Below, piece after piece: positions 12,902 to 21,673 of a DNA stretch of 27,724 nucleotides (position 1 is its first letter; each line of letters opens with the position of its first letter). Below the pieces are notes generated by a model, which had not been told where the DNA came from, made no database searches, and saw nothing but the letters and a program-made list of their open reading frames with translations. This stretch comes from a virus. The stretch spans positions 1-27,724 of the IMG/VR virus record IMGVR_UViG_3300042895_000683; one strand, given 5' to 3'. Both the position numbers and the translations under genes were made by a program.

Positions 12902-14639
12902 GGAAGTAGGTCAAGCACTAATTAGGGTAGCGCTTGACGCAGGAATTATTACTATCGCTGTTGATACTGAGTCGGCAGGGCTCAAGGTTGGTGGCAAGGA
13001 TGACACCTGCATTGGGGTGAGCATTGCGTTTGTTTTGCACGGAACCGCTTACTCGCACTACTTCCCGTTTCACCATGTCGTAGGAGACAACTACGGACTG
13101 GACACCCTGAAGCAACTAAAGGAACTCCTCGAAAGTGAGGTTCCGATTTTTGTATTTGCCAATGCCCAGTTCGATATCTTGTCCCTCGACACCATCGGCA
13201 TCCGCATGGACGACACCTACTTTGTGGATATCTGCACAATGGCGCACCTCATCAACGAGAACAAGCCGTTCAACAAGGGCTTGGATTCGCTTGGTCACTA
13301 CTATCTTGATGGCGCAAGTAAGGTCTACGACCCCAAGATTGAGAAAGAAAAGAAGACAGGCTGGCAGAACACCACCCCTGAGATGATGTGGGACTATGCA
13401 ACAACAGACGCTGAGTTGACGTGGCGTGTCTGGGACAAGCTCCAGTCAATGAAGGGGTGGCAAGAACTCCCTGAAAATATCTGGCCTGACAAGCAAGACC
13501 TTATCCGTGTGTTGCTGGCTATGCGTAGGCGCGGTGTCAAGATTGACCAGCGCCTTGCTCGGGAGTATGTGGACAAGGGCGAGGCTGAGATGGAGCGTAT
13601 CAAGTCTGAGTTGGACATGAACCCCGCTTCGCCTATGCAGTTGAAGAAACTACTCATCGACGAGCTCGGCTTACCTGTCGTGAGGAAGAGTGCCAAGACT
13701 GGCAAGCCTTCCTTCGACAAGATGGCAATGGTGCATTACGACACAATGCTGGAGAAACTTGACTCTCCTGTGGCAAAACACATCAAAGAGTTCCGTGGCT
13801 GGCAGAAAGCCGTCAGCGCCGCGTACAAGCCCTATCTCGAACTACTTGATAGTGACGGTAGATTGCGGTGTTCTTACAAGACGCACGGTACCGCTACGGG
13901 TCGCCTATCCTGCTCTGAGCCCAACCTCCAGCAAATTCCCAAAGCATCTGACAAGCCCTGGAACGGCAAGGTCAAGGAGTGCTTTATTGCCGAAGATGGC
14001 TACACGCTGGTCAACGCCGACTTCAGCCAGCTAGAACTCCGACTTGCCACCGCATACGCCAAAGAAGAGGAACTGCAAAAGGTATTCAACGAAGGACGCG
14101 ACATCTTCACTGAGATGTCTAAGCAACTGGGCATGTCCCGACAGGATACAAAGACCCTTGTCTACTCAATGCAGTACGGTGCTGGCGAGAAGCGCATCAT
14201 GGATGTGTTTGGTGTGACCAAGATTGAGGCACAGCACATCCGCGAAAACTACTTCATCACCTACCCCAAGTTCCGCCAACTCAACGAGCGATGCACCAGC
14301 AAAGTCAACGCCACAGGAACCATCAAGATATGGACAGGCCGCGAGCGCCACTTTGAGGACAAGAACGATGGCTACAAAGCCATGAACTCAGTTATCCAGG
14401 GAGGCGCTGCCGACATTGTGGAGCGCATCATGGTTCAGTGCTACAAGCAATTAGAGAATGACGACTGCCACATGCTCTTACAGGTGCACGACTCGATTAC
14501 CTTTGAGGTCAAGACTGAACTTGTCGATGAGTACATGGAGCGCATCCGCGCTGTCATGGAGAATGTCAACGCCATTACCCGTGACACAAAGTTTGATGTA
14601 CTCTTTGCTGTAGATGTCGGACTGTGGGTAGGGGCGTAA
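12885..14639 (+). CDS. polA: family A DNA polymerase with 3'-5' exonuclease, 584 aa
   Basis: Of the in-frame ATGs at 12855, 12879 and 12885, the last has the best-spaced AAAGGGAG site. Proofreading exonuclease: AVDTES (Asp27, Glu29), NAQFDIL (Asp97), YATTDAE (Tyr171, Asp175). Polymerase motif A is ADFSQLELRLA (Asp379), motif B is RQDTKTLVYSMQYGAG (Lys423, Tyr427, Tyr431), and motif C is QVHDSI (His535, Asp536). There is no 5'-3' nuclease domain, so it is a replicase like T7 DNA polymerase. Tyr427 occupies the place of E. coli Phe762; tyrosine there is also seen in T7 and is linked with virulent phages. It overlaps the helicase by 17 bases and the resolvase by one. Confidence 0.95.
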   Translation: MASNSEEVGQALIRVALDAGIITIAVDTESAGLKVGGKDDTCIGVSIAFVLHGTAYSHYFPFHHVVGDNYGLDTLKQLKELLESEVPIFVFANAQFDILSLDTIGIRMDDTYFVDICTMAHLINENKPFNKGLDSLGHYYLDGASKVYDPKIEKEKKTGWQNTTPEMMWDYATTDAELTWRVWDKLQSMKGWQELPENIWPDKQDLIRVLLAMRRRGVKIDQRLAREYVDKGEAEMERIKSELDMNPASPMQLKKLLIDELGLPVVRKSAKTGKPSFDKMAMVHYDTMLEKLDSPVAKHIKEFRGWQKAVSAAYKPYLELLDSDGRLRCSYKTHGTATGRLSCSEPNLQQIPKASDKPWNGKVKECFIAEDGYTLVNADFSQLELRLATAYAKEEELQKVFNEGRDIFTEMSKQLGMSRQDTKTLVYSMQYGAGEKRIMDVFGVTKIEAQHIRENYFITYPKFRQLNERCTSKVNATGTIKIWTGRERHFEDKNDGYKAMNSVIQGGAADIVERIMVQCYKQLENDDCHMLLQVHDSITFEVKTELVDEYMERIRAVMENVNAITRDTKFDVLFAVDVGLWVGA

Positions 14640-15055
14640 TGATTCTGAGCGTAGACCCAGGAGATACTACTGGGATAGCGTACTGGGAAGACGACGGTAC
14701 ATTTATTTCTCGTGAAGCCCTACCCTTTGAGGAACTATTGGACAAGCTCAATAGTTTCACGGGAAACATTACCGTAATCGTATGCGAGGACTACAGGCTA
14801 CGAGGCGGGCGACAAGTCGCACAGACAGGAAGTAGGTTTGTCGCAGTCCAAGTAATCGGAGCCCTGAAGCTCCTAGCCAAAGAAAGTAAAGCGCGTTTCG
14901 TGCTTCAACAGCCGACAGTTCTGACGGTTGCATCGCTCCATTCAGGAGTAAAGAGGCCGAGCAATCACAGTAAAAGCCACGACATTGATGCGTACAATCA
15001 CGGCTACTATTATCTTGAAACACAGGGTCTCCTAACCCCTAAGCCTCTTTATTGA
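14639..15055 (+). CDS. RuvC-like Holliday junction resolvase, 138 aa
   Basis: The ATG at 14639 overlaps the polymerase stop (TAATG) and has TAGGGGCG upstream; the GTG at 14624 is less likely. RNase H-like fold with acidic residues Asp6 (LSVDPGDTTGIAYW), Glu50 (VIVCEDYRL) and the C-terminal pair Asp115 and Asp117 (SHDIDAYNHGYYYL). It should cleave branched DNA made by recombination and replication so that concatemers can be packaged. It is the last gene of the plus-strand arm; its last 17 bases overlap the end of the minus-strand membrane protein gene. Confidence 0.82.
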   Translation: MILSVDPGDTTGIAYWEDDGTFISREALPFEELLDKLNSFTGNITVIVCEDYRLRGGRQVAQTGSRFVAVQVIGALKLLAKESKARFVLQQPTVLTVASLHSGVKRPSNHSKSHDIDAYNHGYYYLETQGLLTPKPLY

Positions 15056-15314
15056 GGCGCTCCTCAATGCGTTTGACCGCATCCTTGATGCTGGTACCAG
15101 AGTTGACAGTTACTTCGTGCTCAATGCCTTGGATTCTGTCCTCAATGGATTGCAACTTGTCTGGGAGGTCAATAAGAATATCTACAACCTTGACAAACTT
15201 CACGACACTCCCCCAAGCTTTGCCAATCATAGCGAAAAATGCAACTGCTACCAGGAGTACTGCGATAAGCCAGCCATAGTCGTTGACTAGGTTATCGAAC
15301 TCCTGCCCAGTCAT
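15039..15314 (-). CDS. one-helix membrane protein with C-terminal coiled coil, holin candidate, 91 aa
   Basis: The frame is open further upstream, but the start that overlaps the peptidase stop (TAATG at 15314) is preferred. The product has one transmembrane helix (about 14-31, GWLIAVLLVAVAFFAMIG) and then a charged coiled-coil segment, LQSIEDRIQGIEHEVTVNSG. The end (TSIKDAVKRIEERL) recalls DUF2746-type small phage membrane proteins from actinophages. Its position after a peptidoglycan peptidase makes a holin or membrane partner plausible. With one helix it could be a pinholin or a structural anchor; the sequence does not decide. Confidence 0.65.
   Translation of the reverse strand: MTGQEFDNLVNDYGWLIAVLLVAVAFFAMIGKAWGSVVKFVKVVDILIDLPDKLQSIEDRIQGIEHEVTVNSGTSIKDAVKRIEERLNKEA
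15051..15068. terminator. hairpin at the convergent gene ends, possible two-way terminator
   Basis: ATTGAGG (15051-15057), loop CGCT, CCTCAAT (15062-15068). It spans the plus-strand stop codon and the last codons of the minus-strand gene. U-tracts are weak in both directions, so termination is uncertain. Confidence 0.35.
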
Positions 15315-16138
15315 TAGACAAGCCCTCTGCCCGAAGCAGTTTCGGTCTGTCGCTTGACAGTGGTTCCAGCAGGAGCAGTACCTACTCCAGTAGATTCTCC
15401 AGGAAGTCGGACAGCAATACCAACAACATCGTTGGCACTTGCCCACAACTTACGGCGCACAGTACCCACACGGGTGTTTGCGGCTTCGATAATTTCTCCG
15501 TTACCTGCGTAGATAGCAATGTGGCTGCCATCTTTCCAGGCCACGATGTCTCCAGGTCGCAGGTTCTTTACCGAGGTGCGAACACCAGGAATGTTTTTTC
15601 CCTGCCAAGTAGCGTCGTGTTGGGAAACTTTGAAACCAAGTTTGTTGTACACAGACATGACTAGGCCAGAGCAGTCGATACCTTGCTTGGTAGTCCCACC
15701 AAGAACATACTTACTGCCAATGTAGGAAGAAGCATTTGCTAGAAGAGAGTTACGGCTATCGGATAGCGTACCGTCTGCTTTCCACGCCCTACCTGCAGCA
15801 TTGATATCCCCGTAATTTACGTTACCCAAGCCACCATTTGTGTTGAGTTGGTTTGCTTGAGCTGCGTTGTCCGCTTGGAATGAGGCAAGGCGAGCATTGA
15901 ACTCTGAGTTGATTCGGTCAACGTCAGACTTTACGGTGTCAAGTCCGCGACGAGCCCAGTAAGAACCAGCACCGCCAGCACTAGCACCAGTGTCCTGTAG
16001 TCCGACAGAACGGCTACCAGGAAGAAGCGATGTGGGCGCAAAGGAAGTAGAACTGCCCCCAGTGACAGGGGGAGTTTGATATCTAGCAGTCTGTCCTGCG
16101 ACAAACTGGTTAGCCTCATCTTGAAGATTAGTAACCAC
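15314..16138 (-). CDS. NlpC/P60 peptidoglycan peptidase, 274 aa
   Basis: A GTG at 16138 starts it, overlapping the end of the giant gene by 11 bases; AAGAAG lies just before. The catalytic domain covers about residues 130-245: TKQGIDCSGLVMSVYNKLG gives Cys156 and KDGSHIAIYAGNGEIIEA gives His206. This is the NlpC/P60 cysteine-peptidase pair; it cuts peptide links in peptidoglycan. The first 130 residues are Ala/Gly/Ser/Asn-rich and look like the neighbouring virion proteins rather than an export signal. It may be a virion-borne wall enzyme that opens the cell at entry, or the endolysin. The following gene encodes a membrane protein, which would fit a lysis pair. Confidence 0.88.
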   Translation of the reverse strand: MVTNLQDEANQFVAGQTARYQTPPVTGGSSTSFAPTSLLPGSRSVGLQDTGASAGGAGSYWARRGLDTVKSDVDRINSEFNARLASFQADNAAQANQLNTNGGLGNVNYGDINAAGRAWKADGTLSDSRNSLLANASSYIGSKYVLGGTTKQGIDCSGLVMSVYNKLGFKVSQHDATWQGKNIPGVRTSVKNLRPGDIVAWKDGSHIAIYAGNGEIIEAANTRVGTVRRKLWASANDVVGIAVRLPGESTGVGTAPAGTTVKRQTETASGRGLV

Positions 16139-19100
16139 TTCTTGTACTCACAGCCTCTCGGTTTCGCTTTTCAATCTCAGCGTAGTTGACGTAGTTAGGT
16201 TTACTGTACTCTGAAATTCCTAAACCAGTAAGGTAGTTGGCAAAAGAAAGCCCAGAAGATATCCCTGTTCGGTTGCCCGCAGACACTTGGTACATCGGGT
16301 CTAAGCCCATTCCCTGCAAGGCAGAAGCAATGGAACCTGTCGGGCTATACCCAGAAATAGTTGCTGCGTAGTTGATTCCAGGAATACTAGAGTCAATGTA
16401 ATCTGAGAAGTCACGAATCTTTGCCCCAGTACCTAGCGAAGTTCCCGTCAAAAGTTCCAAAGGCATACGAATAATGGGGCTTGACATTCCCAACGCACCT
16501 CGGAACGGGTCAGCACCAAATGTGTTGGGAATATCCCATGAGATAAAGCCAGGGCTGACACTGTAATACTTACCGCCAATTTTGAATTGAGGTCCTTGTA
16601 TTTTTTCAGTGAGAAAACTGGGAAACATCTGGTCTTCGGGGAATGGGTCCGACAAAGAATCGGGGTTTACCCCCATAGCGACAGCTAGGTTATAGCTTGC
16701 TTTATTTATAGCAAGTACTCGCCCAGGATTCATGGCAGCAGCTTCTAGTAATGCGGGTATTGCCCCACGAGTCCATTGGTAAAACGGGATAGTACGAGTC
16801 ATGTACTTTCGCTCAAAATTACTCAAGGTACTAGAGTCAGGGTGAAACTTCTGTACCCGCTTAGCCGCGTATTTGTACAGACCGTCTATGTCAGGAACTT
16901 TTTTACCCTTGACTATTTTGTAAAAACGAAGTGACTTGGCGTTTTGCTCTTTGTGGATAATCTGAAGGAAGTGAGACAAGCGCCCAATGTTATCGACAAA
17001 TTCCGATGCTTGAGTAGCAATATCACCAACGACAGTATCTCGTAAGGATGCTTTTTGAATAAACTTTCCGTAGCCAGCTAAAGCTCCTTCTTCATCTTCC
17101 CAAATACCTTCAGCTACTTTGCCAATTCGTCGCATACCAAGTTGGTGGTAAACATCTACAGAAGTCTCACGAGTTATGTCGCCATACTTGCCCCTAGAGA
17201 ATACTTCACCAGCACGAGGAAGTACGGGCTGACCCGCCTTGTTTAGGTAACGAACCATATCTACGTCAGTAATGTTTCCAAAAAGGTGTAGCGCCTTAGC
17301 CGCGTCAATAGTTGCTTTAGCCATGTATCTAGGACCTTCAGCAATACCTTGAGCGCTAAAGTTTCCTGCTGCATTTCGAGGGTGGTGCCCAGGGCGCAAC
17401 TGAGTTATGCTGTATTTCCAAAACTGAAGAGTCTGGTCGTACACTTCCATGACCTTTGCCATGTCCCCAGTAATTTTGTTAGAGAACAATCCAAGCTCAT
17501 CCATGCGGTACAGTACGTCAGCTACTTCTTTGTCGTAATACAGAGTGTTATCAATTAGCTTGTCGTAACGACCAAGTTTTTCTAAGTCAAGTTTGATAAA
17601 TCCTTCGGCTGCCAATTTAGACGTAAGACCCGCAGCATCAACTGTTTTTTGAAAACTTCCAATAACGCCAACATCTGTAGCTAATCTAAGCATTGCTGCG
17701 TCAATTTTGGTAAGAAAGTCTGCGACATCATCAACAGGCCAATCTCGCCATTGCCTCATAGCAGTAGTTAGGAGGTCTTCTTTTTTCCCAATTTTTGCCA
17801 TTTGTCGTTGCTCGTCAACAGCTTTTTGAATATCAAAGAAATCCATTCCCGAGCCAACAAATTCCTTGGCCTCTTTAGTCTTGAACCCACCGTTAGGTGT
17901 AAGTACGTTGAAGTCTTTGAGGGTTTTGTTTACCATCTCAAGTCCTGTGGGGCTGTTACGCATAAGAGGAGTATTCAACATTGCAGTATCTGATTTATTA
18001 GTGGTATCAAATAAAGTGTTTACTACCTTAGACAGCTCCTTGAAAGCTGCTGCAATTTCAGGGTTGGCGCTCCTTGCATCTTCTTTTTGAAGAATCATAA
18101 AAGCTTGCTGAAGGGCGCTGGTCCCCTTGCCGTCTAACGGTTTTCCGTAAGTAGCTGCAAGTTTTTTGTATTGTTGAGTGCGCTGACCTAAAAGAACTTT
18201 TGCCACGTTATCTACGCCTCGAAGAATCTCCCACGCATCAATCTTTTCATTTATCATGCCGTGGCTACCGACAAAAGCTTTGTGCAAAGAGGGGAACATA
18301 GTAGCAATAGTGCCTCGGATACCCGCCCCGATGTTAGACACCATTCTTTGATAACTACTTTGATTGAGTTCCTCAAATACCTCATTTGCCGCTTGCGGAG
18401 GTAATTCGCCGTTACGGGCCGCCTCAACTACCTCATCAAAATTCTTATCGGCAAACTCTTGCCCAATTTCGTAAGACTCTTGGTTGAGTTTTGACTGAGC
18501 TTTTCTAGCCGCAGCCTTCTCAGCAGGAGTCTTAGCTACAACAGAAGCCTTAGCTACATCCCTACGCTTGACCTGATTCTTAGCCAGTTTTTGAGGAATG
18601 TCGCCAACAGCGCTTTCGACAATTACGTCTGCTACTGCGTGGGCAGTAGCCGATGCTCCAACCTTGACTGAGTTTTCAATAACAGCGTTTTTCAGGTTTG
18701 CAACTTCGAGGATTCCATCTGCTACCTGTACTTCGCTTCTGAATTTCTTGACGACGTTATTGATTGTCCTAGTGGCTACAGCAAAAGCATCCGCCTTTGC
18801 TGTGGTGACAATGTTATCAAGGTTACTCTTAGCCAGTAATTCTAAGTCGTCCACATGGGACATAATGGCATCAGTCAGAATGTCTGCAAGGTCGTCTGCC
18901 TTGTAGACAATGTACTTAGAAGTGCTACCACTTTTTTGCTGAAGCAACGCTCCCTCGACAGAAGTCTTGTCACCTCTAGGAACATTTCCATAAACACCAG
19001 TAGCTTGACCCTCCGACAGAAAGTTAGGGACTTTTGTAGTGCCGCCGTATCCAGGGTTTTCGGCTTCGATTGCGGCTCTACGCTTTGCTGCTTCGGCACT

Positions 19101-21650
19101 TTCAAGCTTTGCTTTATTTCTATGGGTAGTTCCTGTAAGCATTTTGCGAACAGCCGCACGGTCTCCGCCAGCAAGTGCTACAGCAGTAGCGTCAAGGAAT
19201 TTGGTAATTGCGGAACCAGTACCTTTGACTCCTTTACCAGGTTTTGAGGCATTGAAGAAGGCTGCAGTAAGGGCGTGGTAATTCTTAGAGCCAATTTTTT
19301 CGTATAAAGTTTCAAAGATATCGGTAATGCTGAGCATAAAGCGCTCACCACCGAGAGGGTTATCGATATGTAGGTTGAAGCCGTGGTGTCGGAAGAAATC
19401 TTCCGCTAGTTCCATAGCTCCCTTACCAATTTGGTAACGATTTGTGTTGAGCGTAAGTCCTTGAAGTTTGCCATCACCAAATAGTTTTGCAAACACTCGT
19501 TCGTTGACTGCTTTGTACAAGTCGTATTGAAAGAAAGTGTTAGCACGGCTTAGGTCTCGCGCTACACCGATACCAAAATCGTCACTTGTCTGTAGAACAC
19601 CATTACCTGAAAGAAATTTGTACAGTTCTCCCAGTTTTTTCATGTCAAGGTCTTTTCCAAAAACCTCAATGATTGCCTGTTTGACAATGTTCACAACTTC
19701 TTTGACATCAATCTTGGCACTTTTCAGCCCATAATTTATTGCCAAGGCCTCTGTTGGCTCTAAGAAATCGTTTAGTGCTTCCTCGACAGTAGTGGCTGCT
19801 GTGTTGGGGCTAACTTGGGCTCGAACGCCAGCGGCATCTTGCAAACGACGGAATGATTCGTAGTCAACCCCAACACGTTCAATAAATTTGACTAGCCGCG
19901 CCCGCTGGTCATCAAGAGTTTTGCTGCCCGTAGCAATAGCGTCATCAATAAGGCCATCCTTGTCTAGGATGCCAAGGAAGTTATCAAGAGCGCTATCAAA
20001 CGCATCGGGATTCAGGTTACGCAGACTGTTAGTGAGGTCTTTGCCAAACAATGCTTCTGCTGTAGCACGGGCAAAAGCATAAGAAAGCTGTAAGTTGCCC
20101 AAGGCTGTGGTAACTTTTGTTTCCCTGTTTACAGAAATTATGTCACCAAGAATTGTTACTGCTTTGTCGTCACCCATTACTTTGGAGTTGAAAGCATCCG
20201 TGTATTTCTTGTAGAGGTCTTGGAGGTCTTCAAGAATAACTTTGTACTCGGCGCTATCAGTAGCACTTGCACTAGCTAGGCTACGAGTTTTCTCGGCAAT
20301 GGCGGCATCTGCACTAGCTATGGTTGATTGAAGAGAAAGAATCTTTGGGTCGTTCTCGTCAATGCCAGGAAGGTAGTCCATCTCGTCCAGTTGCTGAGCA
20401 AGTTCATCACGCATAGACTTCATTTCTTGAAGGCTTGCTTTTGCCTCGGCGCTTACTGCCTTGCCTGGCTTTTTCTTGAGGGCTTCTTCAGCACGAAGGG
20501 CAAGTGCTTTGACATCAATAGGAGCCCCGACAACAGTGGTACCCTCTCCCTTTATTTTGGATACTTCCATACGGAAAGTTGTTTCGACAGGCCCGTCTTG
20601 TTTCTTTGCCCAGTCAAAAATGGTCTTAGAGAAATCTTCAAACGAGCGCGGAACCTCATCAATGATGTATCCCTGCTCGTTGTAATTCTTAGGAACTTTC
20701 AAATCTTTGATTTGCTCGCTCAGTGCTTTCTTACCGCCAACAGTACGAACAGCATTGATGACAGCTCGCAACGGAGCACCTGCAAATTTGTCAGAAAACT
20801 TTTCAACTTGAACGGCTTGAGCCGCTTTTTCATCTGCAAGTTTTTGCTGACGAACTGTTAGGCGCTTAGGGGCAGGTGTCGGCTCAGGAGTTGCGGCAGG
20901 TGTGCCCTTAGCCGCAGACTCTTCAATAACATCATTGACCAAAACTTCAGCGTTAGCTGCTTGAGTAGTGTCTGCCAAATCGGTGGGGTCACTAATATCG
21001 TCAGCTTTACGCATACGCTTAGAAATTTTTTGGGCTGCACGACTTGTAGCTTTAGCTGCGTTAGTAAGCAATGGGGAGGATTCAACCAATGCTTTAGTTG
21101 CATTAGATGTAGCCTTACCCGCAGCAGATTCGGCAACCTTCTTACCTAGTTTTGTGTAAAGCCCAAGTCCAAGATAAGTAGTGAAGTCAAGACCAACATC
21201 TCCAGCAAAACCAAGTACACCCTTGGTTACAGGGTCTACGTTGTCCTGTACATCTTTGTAGTTAGGGTTGGTGTTTTTGCCAACAACGTCGGTACCCTTT
21301 TCAATGAGCTCGCCTGTGTAGATTTTGTCGGCAGCGTTTGTAGAGAAAAATCCACGAAGCGGAGCAGAAGCCACATGACCTGCTCGTTCCAAAAGATTCA
21401 TGCTGCTTTGTGGGTCAGCGGCATCAATTACTGAGCTGGCTGTTTCGGTTACTGCAAATAGGGGACGTGAGGCAATGTCAATAAGCCACGACAAAAAGTC
21501 TTGGCTTGATGCGTCTTGGTCTTTGTTAGGACTGTAGACACTGGCATCTTTAGAGCGCAAATCAACTGGCTTCAGACCAGACCCAAGCTTCTTATTTTGA
21601 GCTAGGAAATCAAGTACAGCCTGATTGGGAGCAGGTTGCTGAGAGGCCAT
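16128..21650 (-). CDS. giant internal virion (ejection-type) protein, 1840 aa
   Basis: The largest gene. The sequence is Ala/Lys/Glu-rich with long helical stretches and linker regions (a Pro/Ala-rich linker AATPEPTPAPKR near residues 255-270). The C-terminal third is the most distinctive: LRPGHHPRNAAGNFSAQGI near residue 1415, then YMTRTIPFYQWTRGAIPALL near 1617, then FISWDIPNTFGADPFRGALG and a Pro/Gly-rich end. Arg-Asn motifs of the HPRN type followed by an F-Y-x-W-x-R segment occur in giant proteins of podovirus-like phages, which I recall as internal or ejected virion proteins. No enzyme motif is visible. It has a poor ribosome-binding site. It lies before the peptidase, in the place of internal core genes. 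Confidence 0.68.
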   Translation of the reverse strand: MASQQPAPNQAVLDFLAQNKKLGSGLKPVDLRSKDASVYSPNKDQDASSQDFLSWLIDIASRPLFAVTETASSVIDAADPQSSMNLLERAGHVASAPLRGFFSTNAADKIYTGELIEKGTDVVGKNTNPNYKDVQDNVDPVTKGVLGFAGDVGLDFTTYLGLGLYTKLGKKVAESAAGKATSNATKALVESSPLLTNAAKATSRAAQKISKRMRKADDISDPTDLADTTQAANAEVLVNDVIEESAAKGTPAATPEPTPAPKRLTVRQQKLADEKAAQAVQVEKFSDKFAGAPLRAVINAVRTVGGKKALSEQIKDLKVPKNYNEQGYIIDEVPRSFEDFSKTIFDWAKKQDGPVETTFRMEVSKIKGEGTTVVGAPIDVKALALRAEEALKKKPGKAVSAEAKASLQEMKSMRDELAQQLDEMDYLPGIDENDPKILSLQSTIASADAAIAEKTRSLASASATDSAEYKVILEDLQDLYKKYTDAFNSKVMGDDKAVTILGDIISVNRETKVTTALGNLQLSYAFARATAEALFGKDLTNSLRNLNPDAFDSALDNFLGILDKDGLIDDAIATGSKTLDDQRARLVKFIERVGVDYESFRRLQDAAGVRAQVSPNTAATTVEEALNDFLEPTEALAINYGLKSAKIDVKEVVNIVKQAIIEVFGKDLDMKKLGELYKFLSGNGVLQTSDDFGIGVARDLSRANTFFQYDLYKAVNERVFAKLFGDGKLQGLTLNTNRYQIGKGAMELAEDFFRHHGFNLHIDNPLGGERFMLSITDIFETLYEKIGSKNYHALTAAFFNASKPGKGVKGTGSAITKFLDATAVALAGGDRAAVRKMLTGTTHRNKAKLESAEAAKRRAAIEAENPGYGGTTKVPNFLSEGQATGVYGNVPRGDKTSVEGALLQQKSGSTSKYIVYKADDLADILTDAIMSHVDDLELLAKSNLDNIVTTAKADAFAVATRTINNVVKKFRSEVQVADGILEVANLKNAVIENSVKVGASATAHAVADVIVESAVGDIPQKLAKNQVKRRDVAKASVVAKTPAEKAAARKAQSKLNQESYEIGQEFADKNFDEVVEAARNGELPPQAANEVFEELNQSSYQRMVSNIGAGIRGTIATMFPSLHKAFVGSHGMINEKIDAWEILRGVDNVAKVLLGQRTQQYKKLAATYGKPLDGKGTSALQQAFMILQKEDARSANPEIAAAFKELSKVVNTLFDTTNKSDTAMLNTPLMRNSPTGLEMVNKTLKDFNVLTPNGGFKTKEAKEFVGSGMDFFDIQKAVDEQRQMAKIGKKEDLLTTAMRQWRDWPVDDVADFLTKIDAAMLRLATDVGVIGSFQKTVDAAGLTSKLAAEGFIKLDLEKLGRYDKLIDNTLYYDKEVADVLYRMDELGLFSNKITGDMAKVMEVYDQTLQFWKYSITQLRPGHHPRNAAGNFSAQGIAEGPRYMAKATIDAAKALHLFGNITDVDMVRYLNKAGQPVLPRAGEVFSRGKYGDITRETSVDVYHQLGMRRIGKVAEGIWEDEEGALAGYGKFIQKASLRDTVVGDIATQASEFVDNIGRLSHFLQIIHKEQNAKSLRFYKIVKGKKVPDIDGLYKYAAKRVQKFHPDSSTLSNFERKYMTRTIPFYQWTRGAIPALLEAAAMNPGRVLAINKASYNLAVAMGVNPDSLSDPFPEDQMFPSFLTEKIQGPQFKIGGKYYSVSPGFISWDIPNTFGADPFRGALGMSSPIIRMPLELLTGTSLGTGAKIRDFSDYIDSSIPGINYAATISGYSPTGSIASALQGMGLDPMYQVSAGNRTGISSGLSFANYLTGLGISEYSKPNYVNYAEIEKRNREAVSTRSGY

Positions 21651-21673
21651 ATATCAATACTACATTGAAACTG

